A stretch of DNA of 60,399 nt from Cupriavidus cauae (GCF_008632125.1 NZ_VWRN01000054.1:1-60399); one strand, 5' to 3'. Positions 25,521 to 34,882 are shown, numbered from the stretch's first letter. Program-made: numbers and translations. The notes: generated by a model from the letters alone, not told the origin.

Positions 25521-26206
25521 GGCTGGCCGTGGGCGGCGGTGGGGGCGGTGGGGGCGGCCGCATCCCGGCGCAGCCGCTCGCACAGCGCCTGCAATGCCAG
25601 CGCACGATGGCTGACGCGGTTCTTCTCTTCGGCCGACAGCTCGGCGGCGGTCTTGCCCAGCGCCGGCAGCAGGAAGTACGGGTCGTAGCCGAAGCCGCCG
25701 TCGCCGCGCGGGGTGTCGACGACCTCGCCGTCCCAGCGGCCTTCCGCGATGATCGGGCACGGATCGTCGGCGTGCCGCACCAGCACCAGCACGCAGTAGT
25801 AGTGGGCGCGGCGGTTGGCCTGGCCCGCCAGTTCGGCGATCAGATGCGCGTTGTTGGCGGCATCGCTCTTCTCCTTGCCGGCCAGCTGCGCGTAGCGGGC
25901 CGAGTAGACGCCGGGCGCGCCGCCCAGCGCATCGACGCTGATGCCGGAGTCGTCGGCCAGCGCCGGCAGGCCCGACAGGCGGCTGGCATGGCGCGCCTTG
26001 GCCAGCGCGTTCTCGACGAAGGTCACGTGCGGTTCCTCGGCCTCGGGGATGCCCAGCTCTCGCTGCGGCACCACGTCGAAGCCCAGCGGTGCCAGCAGCG
26101 CGCCGAACTCGCGCAGCTTGCCCGCGTTGTTCGAGGCCAGCACCAGGCGTTGCGGCGCGCGCATCGCGATGCCCGTCGTCATGCCCGTGTTCATGTCCGC
26201 CGTCAT
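25517..26206 (-). CDS. rdgB: XTP/dITP diphosphatase (non-canonical purine NTP pyrophosphatase)
   Basis: A 229-residue HAM1/RdgB enzyme removing ITP and XTP from the nucleotide pool. Hallmarks: LVLASNNAGKLREF, TFVENALAKARHA, ADDSGISVDALGGAPGVYSARYA, GFGYDPYF and SHRALAL. The longest start (26206) overlaps the rph stop as ATGA. Three further in-frame ATGs follow within 14 codons, and the family-like sequence begins only after the last of them, so the true N-terminus is uncertain by up to 14 residues. Confidence 0.93.
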   Translation of the reverse strand: MTADMNTGMTTGIAMRAPQRLVLASNNAGKLREFGALLAPLGFDVVPQRELGIPEAEEPHVTFVENALAKARHASRLSGLPALADDSGISVDALGGAPGVYSARYAQLAGKEKSDAANNAHLIAELAGQANRRAHYYCVLVLVRHADDPCPIIAEGRWDGEVVDTPRGDGGFGYDPYFLLPALGKTAAELSAEEKNRVSHRALALQALCERLRRDAAAPTAPTAAHGQP

Positions 26207-26922
26207 GCCAGATCCAGCGCCTGGCGCTGCATCGTGACCAGCTGGGCGATGCCGCGCTCGGCCAGCTGCGTCATCGCGTCGAGCTGCGCGCGCGAGAACG
26301 GTACGCCCTCGGCGGTGCCCTGGACCTCGACGAAGCCGCCGCTGCCCGTCATCACCACGTTCATGTCGGTGTCGCAGGCGCTGTCCTCGGCGTAGTCGAG
26401 GTCGAGCACCGGCACGCCGTCGACCATGCCGACCGATACCGCGGCGACGAAGTCGCGGATCGGGCTTGCGGTAATCAGGCCGTCGCGCAGCATCACCGAG
26501 ACGGCGTCGTGCGCGGCGACGAAGGCGCCGGTGATCGCGGCGGTGCGGGTGCCGCCATCGGCCTGCAGCACGTCGCAGTCGAGCTGCAGCGTGTATTCGC
26601 CGAGCTTGGACAGATCGAACACGGAGCGCAGCGCACGGCCGATCAGGCGCTGGATCTCCTGCGTGCGCCCCGACTGCTTGCCGCGCGCGGCCTCGCGATC
26701 CGAGCGGGTATGGGTGGCGCGCGGCAGCATGCCGTATTCGGCCGTCACCCAGCCTTCGCCGCTGCCCTTCTTGTGGGGCGGCACCTTGGCCAGCACGCTG
26801 GCGGTGCACAGCACCTTGGTGTCGCCGAAGGCGGTCAGCACCGCACCTTCGGCGTGCCGGGTGTAATGGCGGGTCAGGGTGATCGGGCGCAGCGCATCGG
26901 CCGCGCGTCCACTGGGTCGCAT
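26203..26922 (-). CDS. rph: Ribonuclease PH
   Basis: A 239-residue phosphorolytic 3'-exoribonuclease that trims tRNA precursors and structured RNA. Features: the opening MRPSGRAADALRPITLTRHYTRHAEGAVL, GWVTAEYGMLPRATH, the phosphate-site RTAAITGAF and DLDYAEDSACDTDMNVVMTG. The start gives the standard length, although the frame remains open upstream. First gene of the coupled rph-rdgB-hemW run. Confidence 0.95.
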   Translation of the reverse strand: MRPSGRAADALRPITLTRHYTRHAEGAVLTAFGDTKVLCTASVLAKVPPHKKGSGEGWVTAEYGMLPRATHTRSDREAARGKQSGRTQEIQRLIGRALRSVFDLSKLGEYTLQLDCDVLQADGGTRTAAITGAFVAAHDAVSVMLRDGLITASPIRDFVAAVSVGMVDGVPVLDLDYAEDSACDTDMNVVMTGSGGFVEVQGTAEGVPFSRAQLDAMTQLAERGIAQLVTMQRQALDLA

Positions 26923-27274
26923 GGAGGCTCTCTTGGAAGGGAAATCGGGGAACAGGCGCGATTTTAACGCCGGGCGGCGCGGGACGCTGGCGGGGAGGGC
27001 GGCGCGCGGGCGGTCGGACGCCAGGTTGGGGTCCGGCGATGGAGCCGGCCACGGAGCCCGCGATGGGCGGGTATGGGCCTGGCATGGGCCTGGCATGGGT
27101 CCGCGTGGCTGCGCCATGGGTCCGCATGAGCCGGACCGGGCCCCCGCGGGGCCCGCGGGGCAAAGTTCTTTACAATACAGTGTTCATTACAGTGTTGGTC
27201 AGCCCACCTGCCGGGCCGGCCGCGATCGCCGCGCCGTGCGGTCCTCGCCGCCAGCCCCTTCAAGAGACGAATCC
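26923..27274. other. Divergent intergenic region between rph and yicC
   Basis: 352 bases without a credible gene. It contains an 11-base near-repeat ATGGGCCTGGC (two copies near 27073-27095), a G+C-rich hairpin CCCCGCGGGGCCCGCGGGGC near 27142-27161, and a relatively A+T-rich patch TTCTTTACAATACAGTGTTCATTACAG (27167 onward) with a possible -10 TACAAT at 27171-27176 for yicC. Confidence 0.45.
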
Positions 27275-28210
27275 ATGATCCATAGCATGACCGGATATGG
27301 CCTGGCGACGCGCCAGGCACCGCTGACCGACGCGCATGGCGCGCCCAGCGGCAGGACCGCCGCCGTGTCGGTCGAATTCCGCACCGTCAATTCGCGCTTC
27401 CTCGATCTGCTGTTCCGCGCGCCGGAAGAATGCCGCGCCTTCGAGCCGGCCCTGCGCGAGATGCTGATGGCCAAGTTGTCGCGCGGCAAGCTCGAGTGCC
27501 GCATCAACCTGCAGCGCACCGACGCGGGCGGCGCGGCGCTGGCGCTCAATACCGGCCTGCTGGCGCAGCTGCGCGAGCTCGAGGCCACCGTCGCGCAGAC
27601 CTTCGACCAGGCCGGCACGCTGCGCATGGGCGAGATCCTGCGCTGGCCCGGCGTGCTGATCGAGCCCGAGCTGTCGCAGGACGCGCTGCGCGAAGCGGTG
27701 CTCGGCGCCGCCAAGGACGCGCTGGCGCAGCTGCTCGAAGCGCGCCGCCGCGAGGGCGATGCGCTCAAGGCCACGCTGGTGGACCGCATCGACGCGATGC
27801 TGGCGATCGTGCAGCGCCTGGCGCCCGCGGTGCCGGACCTGATCGCGCAGCACCAGGAAAAACTGACCGAGCGCCTGCAGGAGGCCTTCAACCTGGTCGC
27901 GCCGAACGGCATGCCGTCGATGTCGCGCGACGAGATCGGCGAGCGCATCCGCCAGGAGGCGACCGTCTACGGCATCCGCATCGATATCGCCGAGGAGCTG
28001 TCCCGGCTCGAGGCGCATCTGAACGAGACCCGGCATATCCTCGACAAGGGCGGCCAGGTCGGCAAGCGGCTCGACTTCATGATGCAGGAGCTGAACCGCG
28101 AGGCCAACACGCTGGGCTCGAAGGCCGCGGCCAAGGAGCTCGCCGATGCCTCGATGGAGCTCAAGCTGCTGATCGAGCAGATGCGCGAACAGATTCAAAA
28201 TCTCGAATGA
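27275..28210 (+). CDS. YicC/YloC-family endoribonuclease
   Basis: A 311-residue member of the YicC family, recently recognised as an endoribonuclease influencing small-RNA turnover. The N-terminal domain starts with the invariant MIHSMTGYG and continues with VEFRTVNSRFLDLLFRAPEE. The C-terminal DUF1732 segment ends in the family signature GKRLDFMMQELNREANTLGSKA. The stop overlaps the gmk start (ATGA), as in many proteobacteria where the two are paired. Confidence 0.93.
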   Translation: MIHSMTGYGLATRQAPLTDAHGAPSGRTAAVSVEFRTVNSRFLDLLFRAPEECRAFEPALREMLMAKLSRGKLECRINLQRTDAGGAALALNTGLLAQLRELEATVAQTFDQAGTLRMGEILRWPGVLIEPELSQDALREAVLGAAKDALAQLLEARRREGDALKATLVDRIDAMLAIVQRLAPAVPDLIAQHQEKLTERLQEAFNLVAPNGMPSMSRDEIGERIRQEATVYGIRIDIAEELSRLEAHLNETRHILDKGGQVGKRLDFMMQELNREANTLGSKAAAKELADASMELKLLIEQMREQIQNLE

Positions 28211-28962
28211 CCAACATGAGCGACCCGACTCAGTCCCATCCTTCGTCCCAGTCTTCGCCCAACGCGCAGTCCAGCGCGCCGGCGCAATCGTCCGCGCAGG
28301 CGTCCGCGCAACCGGTGGCGCAAGCGCATACTGCGATCGACACCGTCTACCCCGGCAACCTGTTCATGGTGGTGGCCCCGTCGGGGGCGGGCAAGTCCAC
28401 GCTGGTCAACGCGCTGCTGGCGCAGGACCCGTCGATCCGCCTGTCGATCTCGCACACCACGCGGCCGCCGCGTCCGGGCGAGCAGGATGGACGCGAGTAC
28501 CACTTCACCACGATCGAGGCCTTCCGCGAGGCGCGCGATCGCGGCGAGTTCCTTGAATGGGCCGAGGTCCACGGCAACTACTACGCGACCTCGCGCGTCT
28601 GGATCGAGCAGCAGATGGCGCATGGCCACGACGTGCTGCTGGAGATCGACTGGCAGGGCGCGCAGCAGGTGCACAAGCGCTTCTCCAACGCGGTCGAGGT
28701 CTTCATCCTGCCGCCGTCGCTGACCGCGCTCGAGGAGCGCCTGCGCAAGCGCGGGCAGGACGAGCCCAACGTGATCGTGCGGCGCCTGCTGGCGGCCGGC
28801 AGCGAGATGGCGCATGCCTCCGAAGCCGACTACGTGATCATCAACGACGTGTTCGAGGAAGCGCTGGAAAAGCTGCGCTGCGTGGTGCGTGCCACGCGCC
28901 TGCGTTTCTCGTCGCAGAAGGCCCGGCACGCCGATCTGTTCATCGAACTCGGCATCCACTGA
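28207..28962 (+). CDS. gmk: Guanylate kinase
   Basis: A 251-residue GMP kinase (GMP + ATP to GDP + ADP). P-loop APSGAGKST at 57-65, GMP-binding SHTTRPPRPGEQDGREYHF, and LEIDWQGAQQV. Residues 1-45 are a Ser/Gln/Ala/Pro-rich low-complexity extension that most guanylate kinases lack. The start at 28207 overlaps the yicC stop; an ATG at 28216 is an alternative and would leave most of the extension in place. Upstream of rpoZ and spoT in the usual order. Confidence 0.95.
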   Translation: MTNMSDPTQSHPSSQSSPNAQSSAPAQSSAQASAQPVAQAHTAIDTVYPGNLFMVVAPSGAGKSTLVNALLAQDPSIRLSISHTTRPPRPGEQDGREYHFTTIEAFREARDRGEFLEWAEVHGNYYATSRVWIEQQMAHGHDVLLEIDWQGAQQVHKRFSNAVEVFILPPSLTALEERLRKRGQDEPNVIVRRLLAAGSEMAHASEADYVIINDVFEEALEKLRCVVRATRLRFSSQKARHADLFIELGIH

Positions 28963-29042
28963 AACGCGAGGCCGCGGGGCCGCGGGCCACCTGCGGTAAA
29001 ATGGCGGCCATCGCATAGGTTCTGTCTCAAGGTAGATTTGAT

Positions 29043-29246
29043 ATGGCGCGTATTACCGTCGAAGATTGTCTGAAACACATCCCGAACCGCTTCGAGCTCG
29101 CGCTCGCGGCGACCTACCGCGCGCGCCAGCTGGTGCAGGGGCACACGCCGAAGGTCGAGGCCAAGGACAAGCCGACCGTGGTGGCACTGCGCGAGATCGC
29201 GTCGGGCCAGGTCGGCATCGAAATGCTGAAGAAGGTGCCGACCTGA
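29043..29246 (+). CDS. rpoZ: RNA polymerase omega subunit
   Basis: A 67-residue protein beginning [30 protein letters not shown], the standard omega sequence, and including [16 protein letters not shown]. Omega assists assembly of beta' and forms part of a ppGpp site on RNA polymerase, fitting its place before spoT. The Shine-Dalgarno is moderate (CAAGGTAG). Confidence 0.97.
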
Positions 29247-29375
29247 TTTACGGCTGGCGGCCCGGTCTTTCAACGGCATTGCGAACTCCTCTGGAATCCC
29301 GCCCGATCGTCGCTCTGGTCGACCGGATTGCCCTGATCGCACTCGTTGCCCACGTCTGAACCACAGGCCGCCATC

Positions 29376-31877
29376 ATGCCCTCGTCGCCGCGCTCTTCCT
29401 CGCGATCGTCGCCCAAACCGGGCAGCACGGGGGAGACGCGCGCCGCGGCGCGCACCGGCGCGCCCAACATGCCCGATCCCCTGGGCGACGACGTGGTGGG
29501 CGAGCGTGCCGTAGCGCCGGCGATGGCACCCGCCAAGAGCCGGGGCGCCAGCGTCCCCGCCACGCAGCCGCGCGAGGCCGACAGCGGCGTCGCGGTGGCC
29601 GCGGCGGCCGCACCGGCTGCCGACAGCCTCTTCATCGACGCGGTCCTCGCGCAGACGTACCGGCATTTCTTCGGGCCGACCTCGCAGCCCGCGGTGCCGC
29701 CGCGGCAGCAGGTGATCTCCATCGCCGCCCTGATGGAGAAGCTCAATTACCTGAAGCCGGCCGACCAGGCCCTCGTCCGGGAGGCCTTCCAGTTTTCCGA
29801 CGAAGCCCACCTCGGGCAGTACCGGCAGAGCGGCGAGCCGTACATCACGCATCCGGTGGCGGTCGCCGAGCTGTGCGCCGAGTGGAAGCTCGATGCGCAA
29901 TCGATCATGGCGGCGCTGCTGCACGACGTGATCGAGGACCAGGGCATCACCAAGAGCGAGCTGGCCGAGAAGTTCGGTCCCAAGGTCGCCGAACTGGTCG
30001 ATGGCCTGACCAAGCTGGACAAGCTCGAATTCCAGAGCCGCGAGCAGGCGCAGGCGGAGAGCTTCCGCAAGATGCTGCTGGCGATGGCGCGCGACGTGCG
30101 CGTGATCCTGGTCAAGCTGGCGGACCGCACGCACAACATGCGGACGCTGGACTTCGTGCCGCCGGAGAAGCGCCGGCGCATCGCGCTGGAAACGATGGAG
30201 ATCTATGCGCCGATCGCGCATCGGCTCGGCCTGAACAGCACCTATCGCGAGCTGCAGGAACTGTCGTTCAAGGTCGGCTCGCCGTTCCGCTACGCCACGC
30301 TGGAGAAGGCCGTCAGGGCCGCGCGCGGCAATCGGCGCGAGGTGGTCTCGCGCATCCTCGAGGCCGCGCAGAGCGCGCTGGCCAACGCGGGCATCGTCGC
30401 CGAGCTGTCCGGCCGCGAGAAGACGCTGTACAGCATCTACCGCAAGATGCACGACAAGCAGCTGTCGTTCTCGCAGGTGCTCGACGTGTACGGCTTTCGC
30501 GTCGTGGTCGAGACGCAGATGCACTGCTACATGGCGCTCGGCGCGCTGCATGGGCTGTACAAGCCGATGCCGGGCAAGTTCAAGGACTACATCGCGATCC
30601 CGAAGATCAACGGCTACCAGTCGCTGCATACGACGCTGGTGGGTCCCTTCGGCACGCCGGTCGAATTCCAGATCCGCACGCGCGAGATGCACCAGATCGC
30701 CGAGGCCGGCGTCGCGGCGCACTGGATGTACAAGCACCACGCCGACCAGATCAACGACATCCAGCAGCAGGCGCACCAGTGGCTGCAGTCGCTGCTCGAT
30801 ATCCAGAGCCAGACCGGCGATTCGCAGGAATTCCTCGAGCACGTCAAGATCGACCTGTTCCCGGACGCGGTCTATGTGTTCACGCCGAAGGGCCATATCC
30901 GCGCGCTGCCGCGCGGCGCCACGGCGCTCGACTTCGCCTATGCGGTGCACAGCGACCTGGGCAACCAGTGCGTCGCGGTCAAGATCAACAACGAGCTGCT
31001 GCCGCTGCGCACGGAGCTCAAGAGCGGCGATATCGTCGAGGTCATCACCGCCCCGTATTCGAAGCCCAATCCCGCCTGGTTGTCGTTCGTGCGTACCGGC
31101 AAGGCGCGTGCGGCGATCCGCCACTATCTGAAGACCACCAAGCTCGACGAGGCGATCCAGCTCGGCGAGCGCCTGCTGGAGCAGGCCGCGCGCCAGCTCG
31201 GCATCGACCTGAAGGCGGTGCCGCAGCCGGTGTGGGAGCGGATGATCCAGTGGACCGGCAACAAGCAGCGCGACGACATCTTCGCCGACCTGGCGCTGGG
31301 ACGGCGCGTGCCGGCGGTGGTCGCCAAGCGCATGGAGATCCTGCTGCAGGAGCTGTCGGGCGACTTCGATACCGCGCTGATGGCGGCGGTGCAGACCTTC
31401 GCCAGCGAGGACGCGCCCGCGGTGCCGATCACCGGCGACGAGGGCATGTCGATGATCTTCTCGGCGTGCTGCCGGCCGATTCCCGGCGACTCGATCGTCG
31501 GGTATCTCGGCAAGGGCGAAGGGCTGCAGATCCATGTGCAGGATTGCAAGGTCGCCAAGCGGCTGCACAGCAAGGATCCGGAGCACTGGATCGAGGTCAT
31601 GTGGGCGAACAAGACCACGCGCGCCTTCGATGTCTCGATCAAGGTGCTGGTGCGCAACGTCAAGGGCATCGTCGCGCGGGTGGCCGCGGACCTGACCGCC
31701 GCCGACGCCAACGTCGCGCACGTCGCGATGGAGCACCAGGACAACGGGCGGCAGGAAGCGACCTACATGCAGTTCGTGATCCAGGTCCACGACCGCCTGC
31801 ACCTGGCCAACGTGATGCGGGCCCTGCGCCGCAACACCGACGTCATCCGCATCTTCCGCGACCGCAACGACGGCTGA
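29376..31877 (+). CDS. spoT: Bifunctional (p)ppGpp synthetase/hydrolase (RelA/SpoT family)
   Basis: An 833-residue stringent-response enzyme. The HD hydrolase domain is intact (H159; HD at 183-184 in LLHDVIEDQ; KLADRTHNMRTL), so degradation of ppGpp is expected. The synthetase domain (about 330-450) has YGFRVVVETQMHCY, KPMPGKFKDYIAIPKINGYQSLHTT and EFQIRTREMH. TGS (about 490-550), a conserved Cys-containing zone (FSACCRPIPGD) and a C-terminal ACT domain follow. About 85 N-terminal residues are a low-complexity Ser/Ala/Pro extension. Start is ATG 29376; a TTG ten codons upstream is possible. Confidence 0.95.
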   Translation: MPSSPRSSSRSSPKPGSTGETRAAARTGAPNMPDPLGDDVVGERAVAPAMAPAKSRGASVPATQPREADSGVAVAAAAAPAADSLFIDAVLAQTYRHFFGPTSQPAVPPRQQVISIAALMEKLNYLKPADQALVREAFQFSDEAHLGQYRQSGEPYITHPVAVAELCAEWKLDAQSIMAALLHDVIEDQGITKSELAEKFGPKVAELVDGLTKLDKLEFQSREQAQAESFRKMLLAMARDVRVILVKLADRTHNMRTLDFVPPEKRRRIALETMEIYAPIAHRLGLNSTYRELQELSFKVGSPFRYATLEKAVRAARGNRREVVSRILEAAQSALANAGIVAELSGREKTLYSIYRKMHDKQLSFSQVLDVYGFRVVVETQMHCYMALGALHGLYKPMPGKFKDYIAIPKINGYQSLHTTLVGPFGTPVEFQIRTREMHQIAEAGVAAHWMYKHHADQINDIQQQAHQWLQSLLDIQSQTGDSQEFLEHVKIDLFPDAVYVFTPKGHIRALPRGATALDFAYAVHSDLGNQCVAVKINNELLPLRTELKSGDIVEVITAPYSKPNPAWLSFVRTGKARAAIRHYLKTTKLDEAIQLGERLLEQAARQLGIDLKAVPQPVWERMIQWTGNKQRDDIFADLALGRRVPAVVAKRMEILLQELSGDFDTALMAAVQTFASEDAPAVPITGDEGMSMIFSACCRPIPGDSIVGYLGKGEGLQIHVQDCKVAKRLHSKDPEHWIEVMWANKTTRAFDVSIKVLVRNVKGIVARVAADLTAADANVAHVAMEHQDNGRQEATYMQFVIQVHDRLHLANVMRALRRNTDVIRIFRDRNDG

Positions 31878-31915
31878 CGCGCCGCCGGCAGCGGCGAGGC
31901 GCCAGGCTTCGGGCC

Positions 31916-32482
31916 TCAGGCCTCGCCGCGCTTCGGATAGCGGACTTCCAGAATATCGATCTGTTCGATGCCGTTGGGCGTGCGCAGCGGCACGGTATCG
32001 CCTTCGCGGGCCTTGATCAGCGCCTTGGCGATCGGCGAGATCCAGCTGACCCGGTGCGCGTCCAGATCGACCTCGTCCATGCCGACGATGGTGATGGTGT
32101 TTTCCTCGCCGGACTGGTTGGCGTAGGTCACCGTCGCGCCGAAGAAGATCTGGTCGTTGTCGCCCTGCAGCGAGGGGTCGACCACCTCGGCCTTGTCGAG
32201 CCGGCGGGTCAGGAAGCGGATGCGGCGATCGATCTCGCGCAGGCGCTTCTTGCCATAGAGATAGTCGCCGTTCTCGGAACGATCGCCGTTCGACGCGGCC
32301 CACGAGACGATCTGCACGATCTCGGGGCGCTCGACATCGATCAGGTGCATCAGCTCGTCGCGCAGCCGCTGGTAGCCCTGCGCCGTGATGTAGTTCTTGG
32401 TGCCGGCCGGCAGCGGCGTCGCGCCTTCCGGGAGGTCGTCGTCTTCGTCGTCCGACGGTTCTTTGACAAAAGCCTTGCTCAT
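31916..32482 (-). CDS. greB: Transcription elongation factor GreB
   Basis: A 188-residue Gre factor that rescues backtracked RNA polymerase by stimulating transcript cleavage. The coiled-coil N-domain (ITAQGYQRLRDELMHLIDVERPEIV...ENGDYLYGKKRLREIDRRIRFL) holds the acidic tip (GDRSENGDY), and the C-domain ends with the Gre motif SPIAKALIKAREGDTVPL. An acidic DDEDDDLPEG stretch at residues 11-20 is characteristic of beta-proteobacterial GreB. An in-frame ATG at 32512 would add ten residues. Convergent with spoT. Confidence 0.95.
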   Translation of the reverse strand: MSKAFVKEPSDDEDDDLPEGATPLPAGTKNYITAQGYQRLRDELMHLIDVERPEIVQIVSWAASNGDRSENGDYLYGKKRLREIDRRIRFLTRRLDKAEVVDPSLQGDNDQIFFGATVTYANQSGEENTITIVGMDEVDLDAHRVSWISPIAKALIKAREGDTVPLRTPNGIEQIDILEVRYPKRGEA

Positions 32483-32586
32483 GGTACGGATCACTTCTTG
32501 ATGGGCAGACATTATAGGAACAGCGGCCGGCGAGGGTGACGCGGAAAAAGATGGTGCAGGGGGCTTCCCAAAAACAAAAAACGCGA

Positions 32587-32592
32587 TATAAT
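32587..32592 (+). promoter_or_regulatory. -10 element of tRNA-Arg
   Basis: A consensus TATAAT lies 14 bases before the mature tRNA-Arg 5' end, within an A-rich patch. The -35 at the expected distance (CTTCCC) is poor. Confidence 0.6.
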
Positions 32593-32605
32593 CTCTTTCT
32601 CGCGT

Positions 32606-32682
32606 GCGGCTGTAGCTCAGTTGGATAGAGTACTTGGCTACGAACCAAGGGGTCGTGGGTTCGAATCCTGCCAGCCGCGCCA
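32606..32682 (+). tRNA. tRNA-Arg (anticodon ACG)
   Basis: 77 nucleotides with encoded CCA. The acceptor pairs GCGGCTG/CAGCCGC, the anticodon stem CTTGG/CCAAG encloses loop CTACGAA giving ACG, and the T-arm is GGGTTCGAATCC. A34 is expected to be deaminated to inosine to read CGU/CGC/CGA. Confidence 0.97.
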
Positions 32683-32698
32683 CCTACATGCAGTACGA

Positions 32699-32733
32699 AC
32701 GGCTTGGAGAGTTCTCTCTCCAAGCCGTTTTTG
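32699..32733 (+). terminator. Rho-independent terminator after tRNA-Arg
   Basis: A 12-base stem (CGGCTTGGAGAG / CTCTCCAAGCCG) with a short loop and a T-run, 17 bases beyond the tRNA CCA. Confidence 0.92.
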
Positions 32734-32740
32734 TTTTGGG

Positions 32741-32769
32741 GTGTCGATGTCGATGTCGATGTCGATGTT
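32741..32769. repeat. Hexanucleotide microsatellite TCGATG
   Basis: Four perfect TCGATG units (32744-32767) plus partial flanking units directly after the tRNA-Arg terminator. No reading frame crosses it convincingly. Confidence 0.85.
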
Positions 32770-32980
32770 GGATTCAGCGTAGATGCTTCGGTTCGGCATT
32801 GGCCCTTCACTTGGGCGTTGGCCCTTCGGCCGGGCGTCTCGGCACCTTGGCGCTCTGGCTTCTTGTCCTGGTGCTTCGGCTCCGCCATTCTCCGACAGCC
32901 ACGTCAGTCTCCCTCGCATTGCGCGCACCGCATGGCCGGCCTAGCCTGAACCTGTGTACCCGAGCAATGCAGGAGGCGCG

Positions 32981-33241
32981 ATGCATGACGACGACTGGCG
33001 TGTCGAGGACTATCGCGGCATGGACGTCTATGTGCTGGTGTCCGAGCGACCGGGCGGAGGGTCGCCGGGCTGGGCCTACGAGGTCCGCATCGGCCAGGAA
33101 GGAGGCGACCCCAGCGATGCCGGCGATGTCGAGATGATCTCCAGCGGCGACCAGGTCTTTGCGACCCGCCATGCCGCGGAGGTCGCGGCGTTCAGCGCGG
33201 GCTATGCGCGCGTGGATCGTATTCTTGGGCCGGAGTCCTGA
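32981..33241 (+). CDS. Small hypothetical protein (86 aa)
   Basis: Unrecognised. The start at 32981 has an excellent Shine-Dalgarno (CAGGAGGCGCG), preferred over an upstream ATG at 32954. The protein MHDDDWRVEDYRGMDVYVLVSE... is acidic with alternating short strand-like segments (MDVYVLVSE, WAYEVRIGQ, QVFATRHAAEVAAFSAGYARVD), suggesting a small alpha/beta cytosolic domain. No signal peptide or membrane segment. Flanked by microsatellites on both sides, it is probably a real gene by codon bias and its ribosome-binding site. Confidence 0.7.
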   Translation: MHDDDWRVEDYRGMDVYVLVSERPGGGSPGWAYEVRIGQEGGDPSDAGDVEMISSGDQVFATRHAAEVAAFSAGYARVDRILGPES

Positions 33242-33287
33242 AGCTGGCAGTCGCAGTCACGGTCACGGTCGCAGTGTGATCGTGATC

Positions 33288-33329
<42 letters not shown>

Positions 33330-33413
33330 GTCGCGGCGCGGGCGATGCCGCCGATCATGTCACGTTGTGATGGATTGGCGCTTGGCGCCCGAGATTGACG
33401 CCGACAATAATGC

Positions 33414-33442
33414 TTGCAATGGCGGCGCGATTGCTGCATAAT
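33414..33442 (+). promoter_or_regulatory. Promoter of initiator tRNA-Met
   Basis: TTGCAA (33414-33419), a 17-base spacer and CATAAT (33437-33442), ending 14 bases before the mature tRNA 5' end. A good sigma-70-type match. Confidence 0.75.
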
Positions 33443-33456
33443 GTTGTTCTTCCAGA

Positions 33457-33874
<418 letters not shown>

Positions 33875-34171
33875 CTACCCCGCGGAACCGCCCGCCAGCG
33901 CCAGCGCCTGCTCGAAGGTCTCGCGTATCGCCGGCTGATCTTCGCGCTCAGCGGCTTCGGCGCGCTCGCGCAGCCGAGCGACCAGCACCTGCAGGTTGTT
34001 GCCGACCGGCGCGGTCTTGCTGGCGTCGCATTCGCTGACCGCCTCGGTCATCAACTGCTGCAGTTCCTCACCGACATCGGCGCCGTCGAACGCGCTGACC
34101 GACAGCGCCGAGATGCGCTCGAGGTAAAGGTTGACCAGCGCTTCGTCGTGTACCGGTTCGGGCATGTCCAT
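33875..34171 (-). CDS. Small hypothetical protein (98 aa), helical
   Basis: Unrecognised. The start at 34171 has a strong Shine-Dalgarno (ACGGAGG, five bases before); an ATG at 34210 would add 13 residues with no visible ribosome-binding site. The sequence (DEALVNLYLERISALSVSAFDG... LQQLMTEAVSECDAS... LQVLVARLRERAEAAERE) is acidic and predicted helical, without signal peptide or membrane segments. Its codon use fits the genome. It is the downstream neighbour, on the same strand, of the gene at 34298. Confidence 0.65.
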   Translation of the reverse strand: MDMPEPVHDEALVNLYLERISALSVSAFDGADVGEELQQLMTEAVSECDASKTAPVGNNLQVLVARLRERAEAAEREDQPAIRETFEQALALAGGSAG

Positions 34172-34297
34172 CTCGGCCTCCGTGCTGTGGGTTGGCGGTG
34201 TGATGTCCATTCTAGTGGCGCCCCCCGGCAGGCTGCTGTCGGGACGTCGCCTACAGCGCGCCTGTCCGAGGGACGGTCCGGAGGTCATTGCGCGTCG

Positions 34298-34597
34298 TCA
34301 ACCCTCGGGGCGGTCGCGCGCCGGAAAACCCGGCAGCGCGATGCGCGGGCGCGCGGCCTTCAGCGCGCGGGTGGGCCACAGCACGTAATTGGTATGCGGG
34401 TCGAGCGGCTTGCCGAAGTACGACACCCACACCTGCACGCCGTGCTCGGTCTCGGCGATGATCGCGGCCACCGCGCGCGCGGCCACCGACGGCGACTTCA
34501 GCAGTTCGGCCAGCGCCTCGACGCCCTGGACGACGTGGTGCTTGACTCCCTGGAACCATGCGTACTGCCGCATGGCGGACAACAAACGCTTTGTCAT
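34298..34597 (-). CDS. Small hypothetical protein (99 aa)
   Basis: Unrecognised. The start at 34597 (MTKRLLSAMRQYAWFQGVKHHVV) follows a GGAG motif about eight bases upstream. Mixed helix and strand: a helical first half (VEALAELLKSPSVAARAVAAIIAE) then VQVWVSYFGKPLDPHTNYVLWPTRA. No signal peptide or membrane span. It is followed by the 98-residue gene on the same strand with a gap of about 125 bases, so a two-gene transcript is possible. Confidence 0.65.
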   Translation of the reverse strand: MTKRLLSAMRQYAWFQGVKHHVVQGVEALAELLKSPSVAARAVAAIIAETEHGVQVWVSYFGKPLDPHTNYVLWPTRALKAARPRIALPGFPARDRPEG

Positions 34598-34882
34598 TGT
34601 CTGTACGTCTCCGTTGGAAATGAGAATGAGAACCACGTGTCTGACTGTGGCGCTCGCGCTTCGTTCAGCCCGAATGTCGGGCGCTTTTCTATCGCCGGCC
34701 AGGATCGATTCGTGGCGCCAGGCGATGCCCGATGCGAACGGCGCCGTCCCCCCTGCGGCCCGCCGCGGAATTGACAGCCCGGCGCCGTTTGCCTTAGCTT
34801 CGGTCGCATGGGCGGCGCGCCCCCGGCCGTCGCCGCCGGGTCCCCGAAGGGCGACCCTCATCATCCCCGCAAGGAGCTGCCG
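34598..34882. other. Divergent intergenic region
   Basis: 285 bases separating two small hypothetical genes. Relatively A+T-rich near 34600-34640 (GGAAATGAGAATGAGAACC), which may carry the minus-strand promoter. No gene is seen. Confidence 0.35.

Noticed and set aside
26923..27274. Hairpin CCCCGCGGGGCCCGCGGGGC near 27142 as a terminator
   Set aside because: It lies upstream of divergent genes and lacks a T-run.
28830..32888. A 1352-codon minus-strand frame across rpoZ, spoT and greB
   Set aside because: It opposes well-recognised genes and spans a tRNA and terminator; the sequence is typical of antisense shadow.
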